From RUG563 sp045589355 (GTDB lineage: Bacteria; Bacillota; Clostridia; Christensenellales; Aristaeellaceae): DNA of 64,000 nucleotides. This document shows positions 7,522 to 15,542 of the stretch, piece after piece (the stretch's first letter is position 1; every line of letters starts with the position of its first letter). The stretch is from NCBI GenBank assembly GCA_045589355.1, contig JAZNOW010000013.1:14265-78264 (forward strand), read 5' to 3'. The notes under the pieces were generated by a model. That model saw only the letters and a list, made by a program, of their open reading frames with translations. It made no database searches and had not been told where the DNA came from. The position numbers and the translations under genes are program-made.

Positions 7522-7987
7522 ACTGATCGAAGCTGCGGCTCAAGTGCCCGTTCAGGAGGAAGCTCCCCAGGCGGAAACGCCCTTCACCCCTGCCCAGATG
7601 CAGGCGGTACTGCAGGCCGTTTCCGATGCGGTTGCCGCCCATCAGGCGGCCGCTTCTAAGGAAGCACAGCAGAAGGAAGAACATTTTGCCGAAACGGAAA
7701 ACGCCCTCTCCCAGAGGGAAGCGGCCATCCGCGAGCGGGAAATGCGCGCATTTGCCAGGGAACAGCTGCTGCGCCGCAGCCTGCCGGAAGCTTTGCTGGA
7801 TGCTTTGTGCTGCCGGGATGAAGAAAGCTGCATCGAAAGCCTGGATAAAGTGGAAACCGCTTTCCGTCAGGCCGTGCAGGAAGGCGTGCTGGAACGCATG
7901 CGCGGGGAAGAACCCCGCCGCACCGCCGCCCCTTCCCTTGCCGCCCTGGACGACCAGGCATACTACACCGCCACCTATCAGAAATAA
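7514..7987 (+). CDS. phage scaffolding protein (DUF4355-like)
   Basis: The product of about 157 residues is acidic and coiled-coil-rich, with a Q/A/E-rich middle (AASKEAQQKEEHFAETENAL) and the segment REREMRAFAREQLLRRSLPE typical of Firmicute phage scaffolds. It should direct assembly of the coat protein encoded next and then leave the capsid. The likely start is GTG at 7514, nine bases after AAAGGAAG and overlapping the portal stop; the ATG at 7487 has no good ribosome binding site. No prohead protease is encoded, in keeping with a P22-type coat that is not cleaved. Confidence 0.8.
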   Translation: MNELIEAAAQVPVQEEAPQAETPFTPAQMQAVLQAVSDAVAAHQAAASKEAQQKEEHFAETENALSQREAAIREREMRAFAREQLLRRSLPEALLDALCCRDEESCIESLDKVETAFRQAVQEGVLERMRGEEPRRTAAPSLAALDDQAYYTATYQK

Positions 7988-8002
7988 GGAGGAAAACAAT
8001 CA

Positions 8003-9118
8003 ATGGCAAATCAACTGATCACCATCAAGGAACTGGCCCGTCTCACCCTGCCCCGCCTGCTGGAGAACCTGGTGTTCCCCAACCTTTGCTACCGGGACCT
8101 GGAGCAGGATATTACCGGCCGCAAGCTGGGTGATACCATCCAGATCCGTAAGCCTGTCAACCTGGTGGCCCACGATTTTGACCCTGCTTCCGGCGTGACC
8201 AGCCAGAACATTCAGGAAGATACCGTGGATTTCACCCTGAACCGAATTGCCACCGTGGACGTGGGCATTGAAGCGCTGGAAGGTGCTTCTTCCCTGGAAA
8301 CGCTGGAACAGGTGTTCATCCAGCCTGCCGCTGCCGCCCTGGCGGAAAAGATCAATCAGGAAGGGTTGAAACTGTATCAGGATATTCCTTATGCCGTGGG
8401 CACGGCCGGCACCACTCCTTCCGCCCTGGCCGATTTCTCCGCCGCCCGCAAGGCCCTGAACCTGAACAAAGCCCCCGTCAGCGGCCGCTGTGCCGTGTGG
8501 GACGCCGAAGCGGACGCCGCTTTCACCAACCTGGATTGCCTGGTGCATGCCGATAAAGCGGGCCGCAACGAAGCCCTGCAGGAAGGCAGCATCGGCCGCG
8601 TGATGGGCTTTGACAATTACATGAGCCAGGGCGTTGCCCGCCACGAAAGCGGCGTCACCGCTGCCGAGGGCGTGAAAGTGAACGGCGCCGTGGCCGAAGG
8701 CGCCAATACCCTGTCCGTCAAGGGCACCTCCCTGACCGGCCAGCTGAAGAAGGGCGACCTGCTGGTGATCGACGGCAAAAACTACACCGTCATCCAGGAT
8801 ACCGATGCCGCTTCCGCCAATGTGATGGCCCAGGTGAAGGTGTATCCCGCCCTGCCCGAAACGATGGACGGCACCGCTGTGACCATCATGGCTTCTCACA
8901 CTGCCAACCTGGCTTTCTGCCCCATGGCCTTTGCCTTTGCCACCCGTCCGCTGGTGGCCCCTGCCGGCGTGGAAAGCTATGTGACCGGCTTCAACGGCGT
9001 GAACCTGCGCGTGGTGCGCGGCTATGATATGCAGCACAAGCGTGAACTGCTGAGCATGGACGTGCTCTATGGCTTCAAAACCCTCTATCCCGAACTGGCC
9101 GTCCGCGTGATGGGTTGA
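8003..9118 (+). CDS. major capsid protein (P22 coat family)
   Basis: The 371-residue protein begins MANQLITIKELARLTLPRLL and contains the P22-coat-like segment YRDLEQDITGRKLGDTIQIR with an inserted domain around residues 220-290 (LTGQLKKGDLLVIDGKNYTV), which resembles the I-domain region of P22 gp5-type coats. It ends with a typical KRELLSMDVLYGFKTLYPELAVRV strand region. It would build the icosahedral shell together with the scaffold. A strong AAGGAGG ribosome binding site precedes the ATG, as expected for the most highly expressed gene of a head module. Assignment is by recognisable family sequence. Confidence 0.88.
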   Translation: MANQLITIKELARLTLPRLLENLVFPNLCYRDLEQDITGRKLGDTIQIRKPVNLVAHDFDPASGVTSQNIQEDTVDFTLNRIATVDVGIEALEGASSLETLEQVFIQPAAAALAEKINQEGLKLYQDIPYAVGTAGTTPSALADFSAARKALNLNKAPVSGRCAVWDAEADAAFTNLDCLVHADKAGRNEALQEGSIGRVMGFDNYMSQGVARHESGVTAAEGVKVNGAVAEGANTLSVKGTSLTGQLKKGDLLVIDGKNYTVIQDTDAASANVMAQVKVYPALPETMDGTAVTIMASHTANLAFCPMAFAFATRPLVAPAGVESYVTGFNGVNLRVVRGYDMQHKRELLSMDVLYGFKTLYPELAVRVMG

Positions 9119-9129
9119 GGAATAGGACC

Positions 9130-9429
9130 ATGGATAACCAGCAGAAACTTTCGCTGATGCGCACGCATCTGCCGGGGGAGGAGGTTCCGGAAGGGCTGCT
9201 ATTGTCCCTGCTGGAGGATGCGGCGGCCCTTATCTGCGCCCTCACCTGGCGCAAGGAAGTGCCTGCGGAACTGGAAAATGCGCAGGTGCGGCTGGCGGTG
9301 GTGTTCTATAACCGCATGGGCATGGAAGGGGAAAAGGATCATCAGGAGGGCGACGTGAAGCGCTCTGTGACCGACCTGCCCGATGCCCTGCGCAAGGAAA
9401 TTTTTTCTTTCCGCCGGGCCTGTACCTGA
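9130..9429 (+). CDS. head-tail connector (gp6-like adaptor)
   Basis: The 99-residue helical protein (MDNQQKLSLMRTHLPGEEVP, with AAALICALTWRKEVP and AVVFYNRMGMEGEK) has the pattern of HK97 gp6/SPP1 gp15-type DNA-packaging adaptors: small, all-helical, located after the coat gene. It would attach to the portal and form the first ring of the neck. GAGGAATAGGACC precedes the ATG at 9130; a slightly longer reading frame starting inside the coat gene has no ribosome binding site. Confidence 0.75.
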   Translation: MDNQQKLSLMRTHLPGEEVPEGLLLSLLEDAAALICALTWRKEVPAELENAQVRLAVVFYNRMGMEGEKDHQEGDVKRSVTDLPDALRKEIFSFRRACT

Positions 9430-9448
9430 AGAAGGAGGGGAAACAGCA

Positions 9449-9709
9449 ATGCGTTTGTTTCAGCGCCATCTGATGCGTGTGCAGGCAAACGGCCGGCTTC
9501 TTTACGGCTGCCTGCGCCCCCTTTCCGGCAATCTGCAGCAGGAAATGTACGGCACCTTTGTGCAGGACGTGAAGCGGCTTCTGCTTCCCCGGGGCACCCT
9601 GCTTCACGCCGGGGACCGGCTGGAAACGGAGGAAGGGCCATATGTGTGCCTTTCGGTGCGGTTCCTGCCCGGCCATGTGCAGGCGGATATCAGGCGGTGC
9701 CTCAAATGA
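9449..9709 (+). CDS. head-closure-like phage protein
   Basis: The 86-residue product (MRLFQRHLMRVQANGRLLYG) is compact and beta-rich, with EGPYVCLSVRFLPGHVQADI at the end. It occupies the position of the stopper or head-completion protein between the gp6-like adaptor and the HK97-gp10-like gene. No diagnostic motif is seen, so the role is positional inference. The ribosome binding site is AAGGAGGGG, and the stop codon overlaps the next ATG by four bases. Confidence 0.6.
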   Translation: MRLFQRHLMRVQANGRLLYGCLRPLSGNLQQEMYGTFVQDVKRLLLPRGTLLHAGDRLETEEGPYVCLSVRFLPGHVQADIRRCLK

Positions 9710-10032
9710 GGAACGCATATCGTCTTCGCCAACGGCTGCATGGCATGCAGCAAAAAGCGGGGGAGGCGGCCGAAAGGGCCGCTTCCCTGGGGGCGCAGAA
9801 GGCCCTGCAATGGGCGCAGAGCCTGGTGCCTGTGCGCACCGGGCGGCTGCAGGCTTCATTGCAAAAGAAGGAGCAGGGCGGAAGCGCCAGGGTGTTTGCC
9901 CGGGTGCACTACGCCCTGTATGTGGAGCGCGGTACCCGCCGCATGGCCGCCCGGCCTTACCTGGCCCCGGCGTTCCGCAGGGCCGTACAGGAAACGCCCT
10001 TTGATCAAATTTTCAGGGAGACAGTTTTATGA
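9706..10032 (+). CDS. HK97 gp10-like neck protein
   Basis: The 108-residue protein contains the gp10-family pattern: an N-terminal helical part rich in Ala/Gln, then LVPVRTGRLQASL, and VHYALYVERGTRRMAARPYL leading to an aromatic/Pro end. These motifs (V-x-T-G-x-L-x-x-S and Y-x-x-xVE-x-G-T) are diagnostic for this tail-completion/neck family. Its start overlaps the previous stop as ATGA and it in turn overlaps the next gene, showing a tightly coupled array. Confidence 0.85.
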   Translation: MRNAYRLRQRLHGMQQKAGEAAERAASLGAQKALQWAQSLVPVRTGRLQASLQKKEQGGSARVFARVHYALYVERGTRRMAARPYLAPAFRRAVQETPFDQIFRETVL

Positions 10033-10391
10033 TCGATATGAAACAGGCCATGCTTTCGGCCCTTTCCTCCCTTCCGGCCTGCACGGCGGAAAGCTGGGAA
10101 AAGGAAGAAAAGCCCCTGCCCATCGTGGTGGTGGGGGATGCCCAGCGCAGCGTGCTGGCCCGGGCGGACGGCATGCCCTATCTGGAAAGCTACCGGGCCC
10201 AGGTGGATGTGTATGCCGCGTCGCTTGCCCAGGCAGACGCCCTTTGCGCTCAGGCGGATGCGGCGCTTCACGCCCTGGGGCTCAGCCGGGAGAATTTTTC
10301 CCAGGATTTTCGGGACGAAGCGTTTGCTTATCACAGAACAATGGTTTATAAGGCCGTGCTTTGCGGCCAGTGGATCTATCAGGAGGGATAA
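10029..10391 (+). CDS. tail-terminator-like phage protein
   Basis: The 120-residue product (MIDMKQAMLSALSSLPACTA) has a LPIVVVGDAQRS strand and a helix-rich middle that counts AQADALCAQADAALHALGL. Its place between the gp10-like gene and the tail-tube gene is that of the tail terminator or minor tail protein (DUF3168-like). The function is inferred from gene order. The start overlaps the previous gene by four bases. Confidence 0.6.
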   Translation: MIDMKQAMLSALSSLPACTAESWEKEEKPLPIVVVGDAQRSVLARADGMPYLESYRAQVDVYAASLAQADALCAQADAALHALGLSRENFSQDFRDEAFAYHRTMVYKAVLCGQWIYQEG

Positions 10392-10393
10392 TC

Positions 10394-10798
10394 ATGGTAC
10401 AAAAAGCAATGGGCACAACCCTTTCGTGCCTGATGAATGAGGAACAGGTGCTGATCGGCGCCCTGCGTTCCATCAGCGAGATCCGGGCGGAAACGGAAGC
10501 AGTGGACGTGACGCCGCTGGATGCCCCGGAGGGCTTCCGCACCTATGCCCCCGGTGTGAAAAACATGGGGGAAGTGACGCTGGAAGGCTTTCATGAAAAA
10601 AATCAGCCCGGCCAGCAGATGCTGCGCAGGCTGTTTGATGACGGCGCCACTGCAGCCTTTACCGTCACCTTTCCCGATGATACCGCCGTTTCCTTTGACG
10701 CATTTGTGAAAAGCTATGCCTTTTCCAATGTGGAAGTGGAAGGCGTGGTGCATTTTACGGCGGTGCTGTGCCTGTCCGGCCCGGTTGAGGTGGCATGA
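10394..10798 (+). CDS. major tail tube protein
   Basis: The 134-residue protein begins MVQKAMGTTLSCLMNEEQVL and has the beta-sandwich layout of siphophage tail tube proteins: two sheets with VDVTPLDAPEGFRTYAPGVK (an N-terminal loop after the D-V-T strand) and VTLEGFHEKNQPGQQML, ending in VVHFTAVLCLSGPVE. It would polymerise into the tail tube around the tape measure. CAGGAGGGATAATC precedes the ATG. It overlaps the next gene by four bases. Confidence 0.8.
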   Translation: MVQKAMGTTLSCLMNEEQVLIGALRSISEIRAETEAVDVTPLDAPEGFRTYAPGVKNMGEVTLEGFHEKNQPGQQMLRRLFDDGATAAFTVTFPDDTAVSFDAFVKSYAFSNVEVEGVVHFTAVLCLSGPVEVA

Positions 10799-11094
10799 AC
10801 GGCGTGGTGGTGATAGGCGGGAAGGAGCATGCCCTGCGTTTTTCGGTGAATCATGTGTGCGTGATGGAGGAAACCGAAGGGAAAGCCCTGCCCGCCCTGA
10901 TGGATGGCAGTTTGCTGGGCATGCGGGCGCTGCTTTGGTGCGGGCTGATGGAGGAAGGCATCACCCGCCAGCAGGCCGGGGAAATGCTGCAGTGCTATTT
11001 TACAGACGGCGGCAGTGTGAAGGAATTGGCCCGGGTGCTTGCTCAGGCGCTTTCGGACGCCGGTTATTTCCATCTGTCTGAGGAGGAAGGATGA
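10795..11094 (+). CDS. tail assembly chaperone (gpG-like)
   Basis: The 99-residue protein (MNGVVVIGGKEHALRFSVNH) lies between the tail-tube gene and the tape measure gene, where siphophages encode the G/GT chaperones that coat the tape measure during assembly. It has a beta-strand start and a helical rest with EEGITRQQAGEML. In lambda-like phages the second product is made by a ribosomal frameshift; here no slippery heptamer is visible and the downstream gene simply begins at an ATGA overlap. Confidence 0.65.
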   Translation: MNGVVVIGGKEHALRFSVNHVCVMEETEGKALPALMDGSLLGMRALLWCGLMEEGITRQQAGEMLQCYFTDGGSVKELARVLAQALSDAGYFHLSEEEG

Positions 11095-11381
11095 ATTTGC
11101 GCCGGCAGGTGCGGCTTTTGCAGCAGCAGGCAGCCCGGATGGGCGTCCCCGGTACGGAGCGTTTTTTTGCGATGACGCCCTTTGAAATTTCCCTGCAGCT
11201 GGAGGCGTTCGCCGCTTCCCAGCGCCAGAAACTGGAGGAAATGCATGCATCTGCTCATCTGCAGGCGCTGGCCTTTCATGCACCCCGGCGGCTGCCCGTT
11301 TCGCCGCCTGTCCCTTCCGCCCGTACCATGACTCCGGAGGAAATGAAAAAGCGTCTGCTTGGCTGGCGCAGAAAGGAATGA
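11091..11381 (+). CDS. second tail chaperone-like protein (gpT position)
   Basis: The 96-residue product is basic and helical (MNLRRQVRLLQQQAARMGVP, TPFEISLQLEAFAASQRQKL) and contains PFE-x-x-xxLEAF, seen in many tail-chaperone second subunits of Firmicute phages. Its ATG overlaps the upstream stop by four bases, so it is translated as a separate protein and not as a frameshift extension. The tape measure gene follows five bases later. Confidence 0.6.
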   Translation: MNLRRQVRLLQQQAARMGVPGTERFFAMTPFEISLQLEAFAASQRQKLEEMHASAHLQALAFHAPRRLPVSPPVPSARTMTPEEMKKRLLGWRRKE

Positions 11382-11385
11382 AACC

Positions 11386-11940
11386 ATGACGTTGGAAGAA
11401 TTATCGGTGGTGTTCAGTGCCGATGTGGGCCCCTTTGCCGATGCGGTGGGGAGCATGCAGGGGCTGGTGGCGGAAGCAGAGCAGATTGCTCAAAGCCTGG
11501 TGGGCACCTTTACCCAGGCCGGTTATCAGGCGGCACAGGGGCTGGAGATGGGCCTATTGTCCGGCAAAAGCGGTGTGACCGCTGCCGCACAGGCCCTGGC
11601 CGATGCCGCTACCCAGGCCCTGAAAGGCTCCTTGCAGATCCATTCCCCGTCCCGGGTAACGCAGCAGATGGGCCGGATGTTTGATCTGGGTTTTCTCAAC
11701 GGCCTTTTGCAGGAAATGCCCAGGGTGGAGCAGGAAAGCCGTTCCCTTGGCATGAAAGCGGCCGGGGCTTTGGAAGGCGCAGCGCCTGCCGGTGAATTTG
11801 CTGCGAATGCGCAGGTGCAAAGTCCGCCTGTCCATGTAACGGTGCCGCTGGAAATTGACGGTTACCGCCTGGGCCTTGCCGTGATCGAAAACCTGAACCG
11901 CGTTACCCAGTCCACCGGAAGGGTGGAATTGAACCTGTAA
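11386..11940 (+). CDS. very short tail tape measure-like protein
   Basis: The 184-residue product sits exactly where the tape measure belongs and ends with the signature found near the C-terminus of many tape measures: IHSPSRVTQQMGRMFDLGF followed by GLLQEM. The N-terminal half is an Ala/Gly/Gln-rich helix (GSMQGLVAEAEQIAQSLVGT). Ordinary siphophage tape measures run from about 500 to over 1500 residues, so this one would specify a tail of only a few tens of nanometres. The gene has an intact start (GAAAGGAATGAAACC in front) and no sign of frameshift. It may be either a naturally small tape measure, as in gene transfer agents, or an in-frame deletion remnant. Confidence 0.7.
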   Translation: MTLEELSVVFSADVGPFADAVGSMQGLVAEAEQIAQSLVGTFTQAGYQAAQGLEMGLLSGKSGVTAAAQALADAATQALKGSLQIHSPSRVTQQMGRMFDLGFLNGLLQEMPRVEQESRSLGMKAAGALEGAAPAGEFAANAQVQSPPVHVTVPLEIDGYRLGLAVIENLNRVTQSTGRVELNL

Positions 11941-11953
11941 GGAGGAAACAAAA

Positions 11954-12298
11954 ATGATTCGGATTGAGCAATGGCCACTTCCTGCCCCGGCGGCCTTTTC
12001 GGTGGAAATTTTCAGCCGCGCCGGCAGCGAAAAAATCAATACGCTGGGCCAGAGGGTGTTTGACGGGCGCAGGGAAAAGAGGCGGCTGAACATGCGCTGG
12101 AACCGGATGGAGGGGGACGTGCTGGCCCGGCTGTTTGCCCTATTGGATGAAAACGCAAGCGTCTCCGTCACCTACCCCGATCCCGTGGATGGGGAAAAGC
12201 AGATCCGCTGTTATGTAGTATCCCGGGGTGCCCGGGTGTGGCGCTACAGGGACGGGGCTGCCTGGGCTGACGTGCAGCTGAACCTGGAGGAAATGTAA
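11954..12298 (+). CDS. distal tail-like phage protein
   Basis: The 114-residue product (MIRIEQWPLPAPAAFSVEIF) is beta-rich, with MRWNRMEGDVLARLFALLDE and VSVTYPDPVDGEKQIRCYVV. It lies between the tape measure and the large tail-tip gene, the place of a distal tail protein or tail-hub adaptor. There is no motif that fixes its role. AAGGAGGAAACAAAA precedes the ATG. Confidence 0.55.
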   Translation: MIRIEQWPLPAPAAFSVEIFSRAGSEKINTLGQRVFDGRREKRRLNMRWNRMEGDVLARLFALLDENASVSVTYPDPVDGEKQIRCYVVSRGARVWRYRDGAAWADVQLNLEEM

Positions 12299-12299
12299 C

Positions 12300-15200
12300 A
12301 TGGCCGGTACTTATCTCGCTTCCGGACGCATGCTTTCCCTGCAGGGGGAAGTTTTGTGCGCCTCCGGCACGCGTCTTGCCTTTGACGGGGCGGAGGCAGT
12401 GGCCTTTTCCTGCACGCAGGGGGTGCAAAACGGCATGCTGCCCGGGGCTGTGCCCGCAGCTTCCTGCACCCTCACCCTGTATGACCCTGCCGGCCGCTTC
12501 ACCCGGGGCATTTCCCTGATGCACGCTCAGGTGCAGGCGGTGATGACGGGGGCCGGGGAAGAAAAGCCCCTTTGCTGTTTTTATGTGAACCGGGTGTCCA
12601 GTCAGGATGGCAGCGCCTTCCTCACCCTTTCCGGCCAGGATGGGCTGGGCACGTTTTTCGACACCCTGTGGCAGGATGACGTTGTGTACCCGGCCACGCT
12701 GAAAACCATTGCGGAAAGGGTGCTGGAAAAAGCGGGCTGCCCCAATACGCTTTCCTTTCCCTGCCAGGAGCATGTGGTGGAAAGCATGCCCGGCTGGGGA
12801 GAAATTTCCCTTCGCGGTGCCCTTTCCTTTCTTGCCCAGGCCAGCGGCTGCTTTGCCCGGGCGGACGGAAGCGGCAGGGTGCAGCTGGTGCCGGCGTATG
12901 ATGCAACGGAAACGCCTTACCAGATCCATCCCGAAAATACGTTCAAACGGGTGCATGGTGATGCGGTGTTCGGCCCCCTCAAAGGGGTGCGCATCGCCTT
13001 GCAGGGGGCCGGGAAGGAGGAGCCGCCCCTGATTGTCCGGCTGGATGAAACGCCGCTGGATGATACGAATTCCTTGTCTGTTTCCGGCAACCCCCTGTTT
13101 TCCGCAGCCAGGGCGGGCAGCCGTTCCCTGGCCATTGATATGCTTTCTGCCATGAAGGGCATGCACCTGACAAGGCTGCAGGTTTCCTGGCAGGGGGATC
13201 CTTCCGTTACATTGGGTCGGCGCATCCGGGTGTGGGATACGCTGGGCGGCTTTACCGATGCCTGTGTCACCTCCCTTTCCTGGCAGGCGGACAACGGCTT
13301 TTCCATGCAGACGGATTGCAATTACCAAAGGGCGGCGTCCACTGTGGGCAAGGTGTTTACGCAAAGCGGCGGCATCAACGGTGCCCTTTTGCAGGGGGAA
13401 GTGGACGGCGCTTTGCTGAAAAAGGAAAGCATCGCCACCCGGCATCTGGCCGCCGCAGCCGTTACGGCGGAAAAACTGAACGCCGGCAGCGTGACGGCAG
13501 AAAAGCTGGCGGCATCCAGCGTGCAGGCGCATCATTTGCAGGCGGACAGCGTCACGGCGGAAAAACTGGCAGCCGCAGCCGTTACGACGGAAAAACTGGC
13601 GGCAGGGGCGGTGACGGCGGATAAACTGCAAAGCAAATCCATCACCGCCCATCAGCTGCAGGCAGGACTCATCACCGCCGACAGCGGCCTGATTTCGGAC
13701 AGCGCCATCGGTACCGCCCAGATCGCCGACGGCAGCATCACGGAAGCAAAGATTGTTTCCCTGAATGCGGACGTGATCCAATCCGGCACCCTGCAGACGG
13801 ACCGTTTGCTGCTCACCGGGGAAGGGGGCGTGGTGTATGAGATCAATGCGGCGTCCTCCGGCCTTACTCAAAGCGAATTGAGCGAGGAAGAATATAAAAA
13901 CAAGATTGATGGCAGCGTGCTGGTGGCAAAGAGCGTGACGGCGGCCCAGATCGCCGCGGAAAGCATTACTGCCAACGAAATCCTTTCCGGCGCCGTGACC
14001 ACGGACAAGCTTTCCGCCAACGCCGTCACCGCGGATAAACTGGCGGCCCAGAGCGTGACGGCCAACAAGCTGGCCAGCGACGTGGGCAGCAGCCTTGACC
14101 TTTCCAGCAACAACAGCGTGAAGCTGATGGTGGATCAGGTGCAGGTGGGCGGCACGAACCTTCTGCCGGACACAAGGCTGATGGAAAACTGGCACAATTC
14201 TTCGGCTGCCGGCAAGCCTGTTGCATGGTACACAGACAGCGACGGCTTCGGCGTAGCCAGCTGGCCGGTATCCACGGAAATCACATGGTCGGCCATTCGC
14301 CCGCCTGTTTCGGAGTGCATCCGCTATGAACAGGTGCGGGGCAAAACGGTGACCTGTTCCTTTGAATTCCGTGGGGAAGGATGGACAAGCGGAGCCGACC
14401 TGCGGCTGTACTTTGCCCTTTTTAACGGAAACACACGAACCAAGTATCGGTACTTTGCGAACCTTCCCGTAACCCCCGGAAGCGAGTGGCAGAAGTTCAC
14501 CAAGACAACGCTGATCAATGACGATACCCTGAACGCAGGCAGCGGCGAAATTACGGAAGACACCGTGTTTGCCGCGGTGATCTACAACCACGCTTTGGAA
14601 GCCTGTGAAGTAAGGAAAGTGAAACTGGAAATCGGCACCAGGGCCACCGATTGGTCGCCATCCCCGGAGGATGGGGCGTACACCACATCTGCCGTACTGG
14701 ACAGGACGGGAATCCATCTGAACACCGGCGGCACCTTCACCGTGGACAGCCAGAACTTCGACGTGGACGGGGAAGGCAAAATGACGGCCAAAGCCGGTTC
14801 CATCGGCGGCTGGGAAATTGCCCCCGGCAGCCTGAAAAGCGGCAGTGGCACCAGCCATGTGCGCCTTTCCACAGAGGATGCCACCTATGCCATCTGGGCC
14901 GGTGCGGAGGCAGGAGCAAGTGCCCCTTTCCGCGTGACGAAGGACGGCAAGGTGTACCTGACCAAACTCTATGTGACGGATGAAAACGGCAATGCCCAGG
15001 CGAACCCCGTGAACCTGTCCGGCAGCTGGTGGCGCACCAGCCGTGCGGTGCAAAGCATGGAAGTTTCCGGCAATACGCTAACCATTACATTGTACGATGG
15101 AACAACCGTAAATTTTAAGAAGGCCTCCGTTGTTGCGATAGACCAAACATGGAGCGGAGGCCGACAAACAATTACAACGACCACAGATGGTATAACGCTT

Positions 15201-15533
15201 TCTGGGGAAACAACAACCAGCGTGAATAGTACCCCGGCCAATTTGACATGGGGTGGTACAAACAATGCGACAGCAACGTTTAATGTGACGAGCGACAAAG
15301 GCACGATTGTTACAGGCATGAAAGTAAATGCAAACAGCGTGTACGAAGCTGGTTATAAAGCTGGTTACGAAGCGGCAAAGGCGGCGGTAACGGTGAGCGG
15401 CAGCATTGCATCTATTCGCAATACAGCAGCCAACTACTTCTACGCATCGGCTAACGCATACGCGCACATTGATGGCGAACAGGTGGCAAGCACATCTTTC
15501 AGCGGCAGCCAGGTAATCAATGTGGGGCAGTAA
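12300..15533 (+). CDS. tail tip / tail fibre protein with AEKL repeats
   Basis: This 1077-residue protein is the largest of the module. Residues 1-330 form a hub-like domain (YDPAGRFTRG, MPGWGEISLRGALSFLAQAS). Residues about 375-470 and 540-600 are repeats of the type xSVTAEKLAAxAVTADKL, a short periodic motif that builds extended trimeric fibres in phage tail proteins. A jelly-roll-like carbohydrate-binding region follows (GTNLLPDTRLMENWHNSS), then EIAPGSLKSGSGTSHVRLS and a C-terminal fibre. It would contact the host surface. The distal 500 bases (from about 15050) are AT-richer than the rest, suggesting that the receptor-binding end was exchanged. The start follows GGAGGAAATGTAAC. Confidence 0.85.
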   Translation: MAGTYLASGRMLSLQGEVLCASGTRLAFDGAEAVAFSCTQGVQNGMLPGAVPAASCTLTLYDPAGRFTRGISLMHAQVQAVMTGAGEEKPLCCFYVNRVSSQDGSAFLTLSGQDGLGTFFDTLWQDDVVYPATLKTIAERVLEKAGCPNTLSFPCQEHVVESMPGWGEISLRGALSFLAQASGCFARADGSGRVQLVPAYDATETPYQIHPENTFKRVHGDAVFGPLKGVRIALQGAGKEEPPLIVRLDETPLDDTNSLSVSGNPLFSAARAGSRSLAIDMLSAMKGMHLTRLQVSWQGDPSVTLGRRIRVWDTLGGFTDACVTSLSWQADNGFSMQTDCNYQRAASTVGKVFTQSGGINGALLQGEVDGALLKKESIATRHLAAAAVTAEKLNAGSVTAEKLAASSVQAHHLQADSVTAEKLAAAAVTTEKLAAGAVTADKLQSKSITAHQLQAGLITADSGLISDSAIGTAQIADGSITEAKIVSLNADVIQSGTLQTDRLLLTGEGGVVYEINAASSGLTQSELSEEEYKNKIDGSVLVAKSVTAAQIAAESITANEILSGAVTTDKLSANAVTADKLAAQSVTANKLASDVGSSLDLSSNNSVKLMVDQVQVGGTNLLPDTRLMENWHNSSAAGKPVAWYTDSDGFGVASWPVSTEITWSAIRPPVSECIRYEQVRGKTVTCSFEFRGEGWTSGADLRLYFALFNGNTRTKYRYFANLPVTPGSEWQKFTKTTLINDDTLNAGSGEITEDTVFAAVIYNHALEACEVRKVKLEIGTRATDWSPSPEDGAYTTSAVLDRTGIHLNTGGTFTVDSQNFDVDGEGKMTAKAGSIGGWEIAPGSLKSGSGTSHVRLSTEDATYAIWAGAEAGASAPFRVTKDGKVYLTKLYVTDENGNAQANPVNLSGSWWRTSRAVQSMEVSGNTLTITLYDGTTVNFKKASVVAIDQTWSGGRQTITTTTDGITLSGETTTSVNSTPANLTWGGTNNATATFNVTSDKGTIVTGMKVNANSVYEAGYKAGYEAAKAAVTVSGSIASIRNTAANYFYASANAYAHIDGEQVASTSFSGSQVINVGQ

Positions 15534-15542
15534 GGAGCAAAT

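Noticed and set aside
10990..11110. Programmed frameshift between the two tail chaperone genes
   Set aside because: No slippery heptamer occurs before the stop codon, and the second gene has its own ATG with an upstream AAGGA at an ATGA overlap.
13400..14090. Regular repeats that could suggest a CRISPR array
   Set aside because: They are in frame with the tail fibre gene and encode xSVTAEKLAA units of varying sequence. Repeat and spacer lengths are not constant.
12168..15053. A 961-codon open frame on the minus strand
   Set aside because: It lies opposite the tail fibre gene and mirrors its repeats as histidine- and arginine-rich segments. No start site or family similarity.
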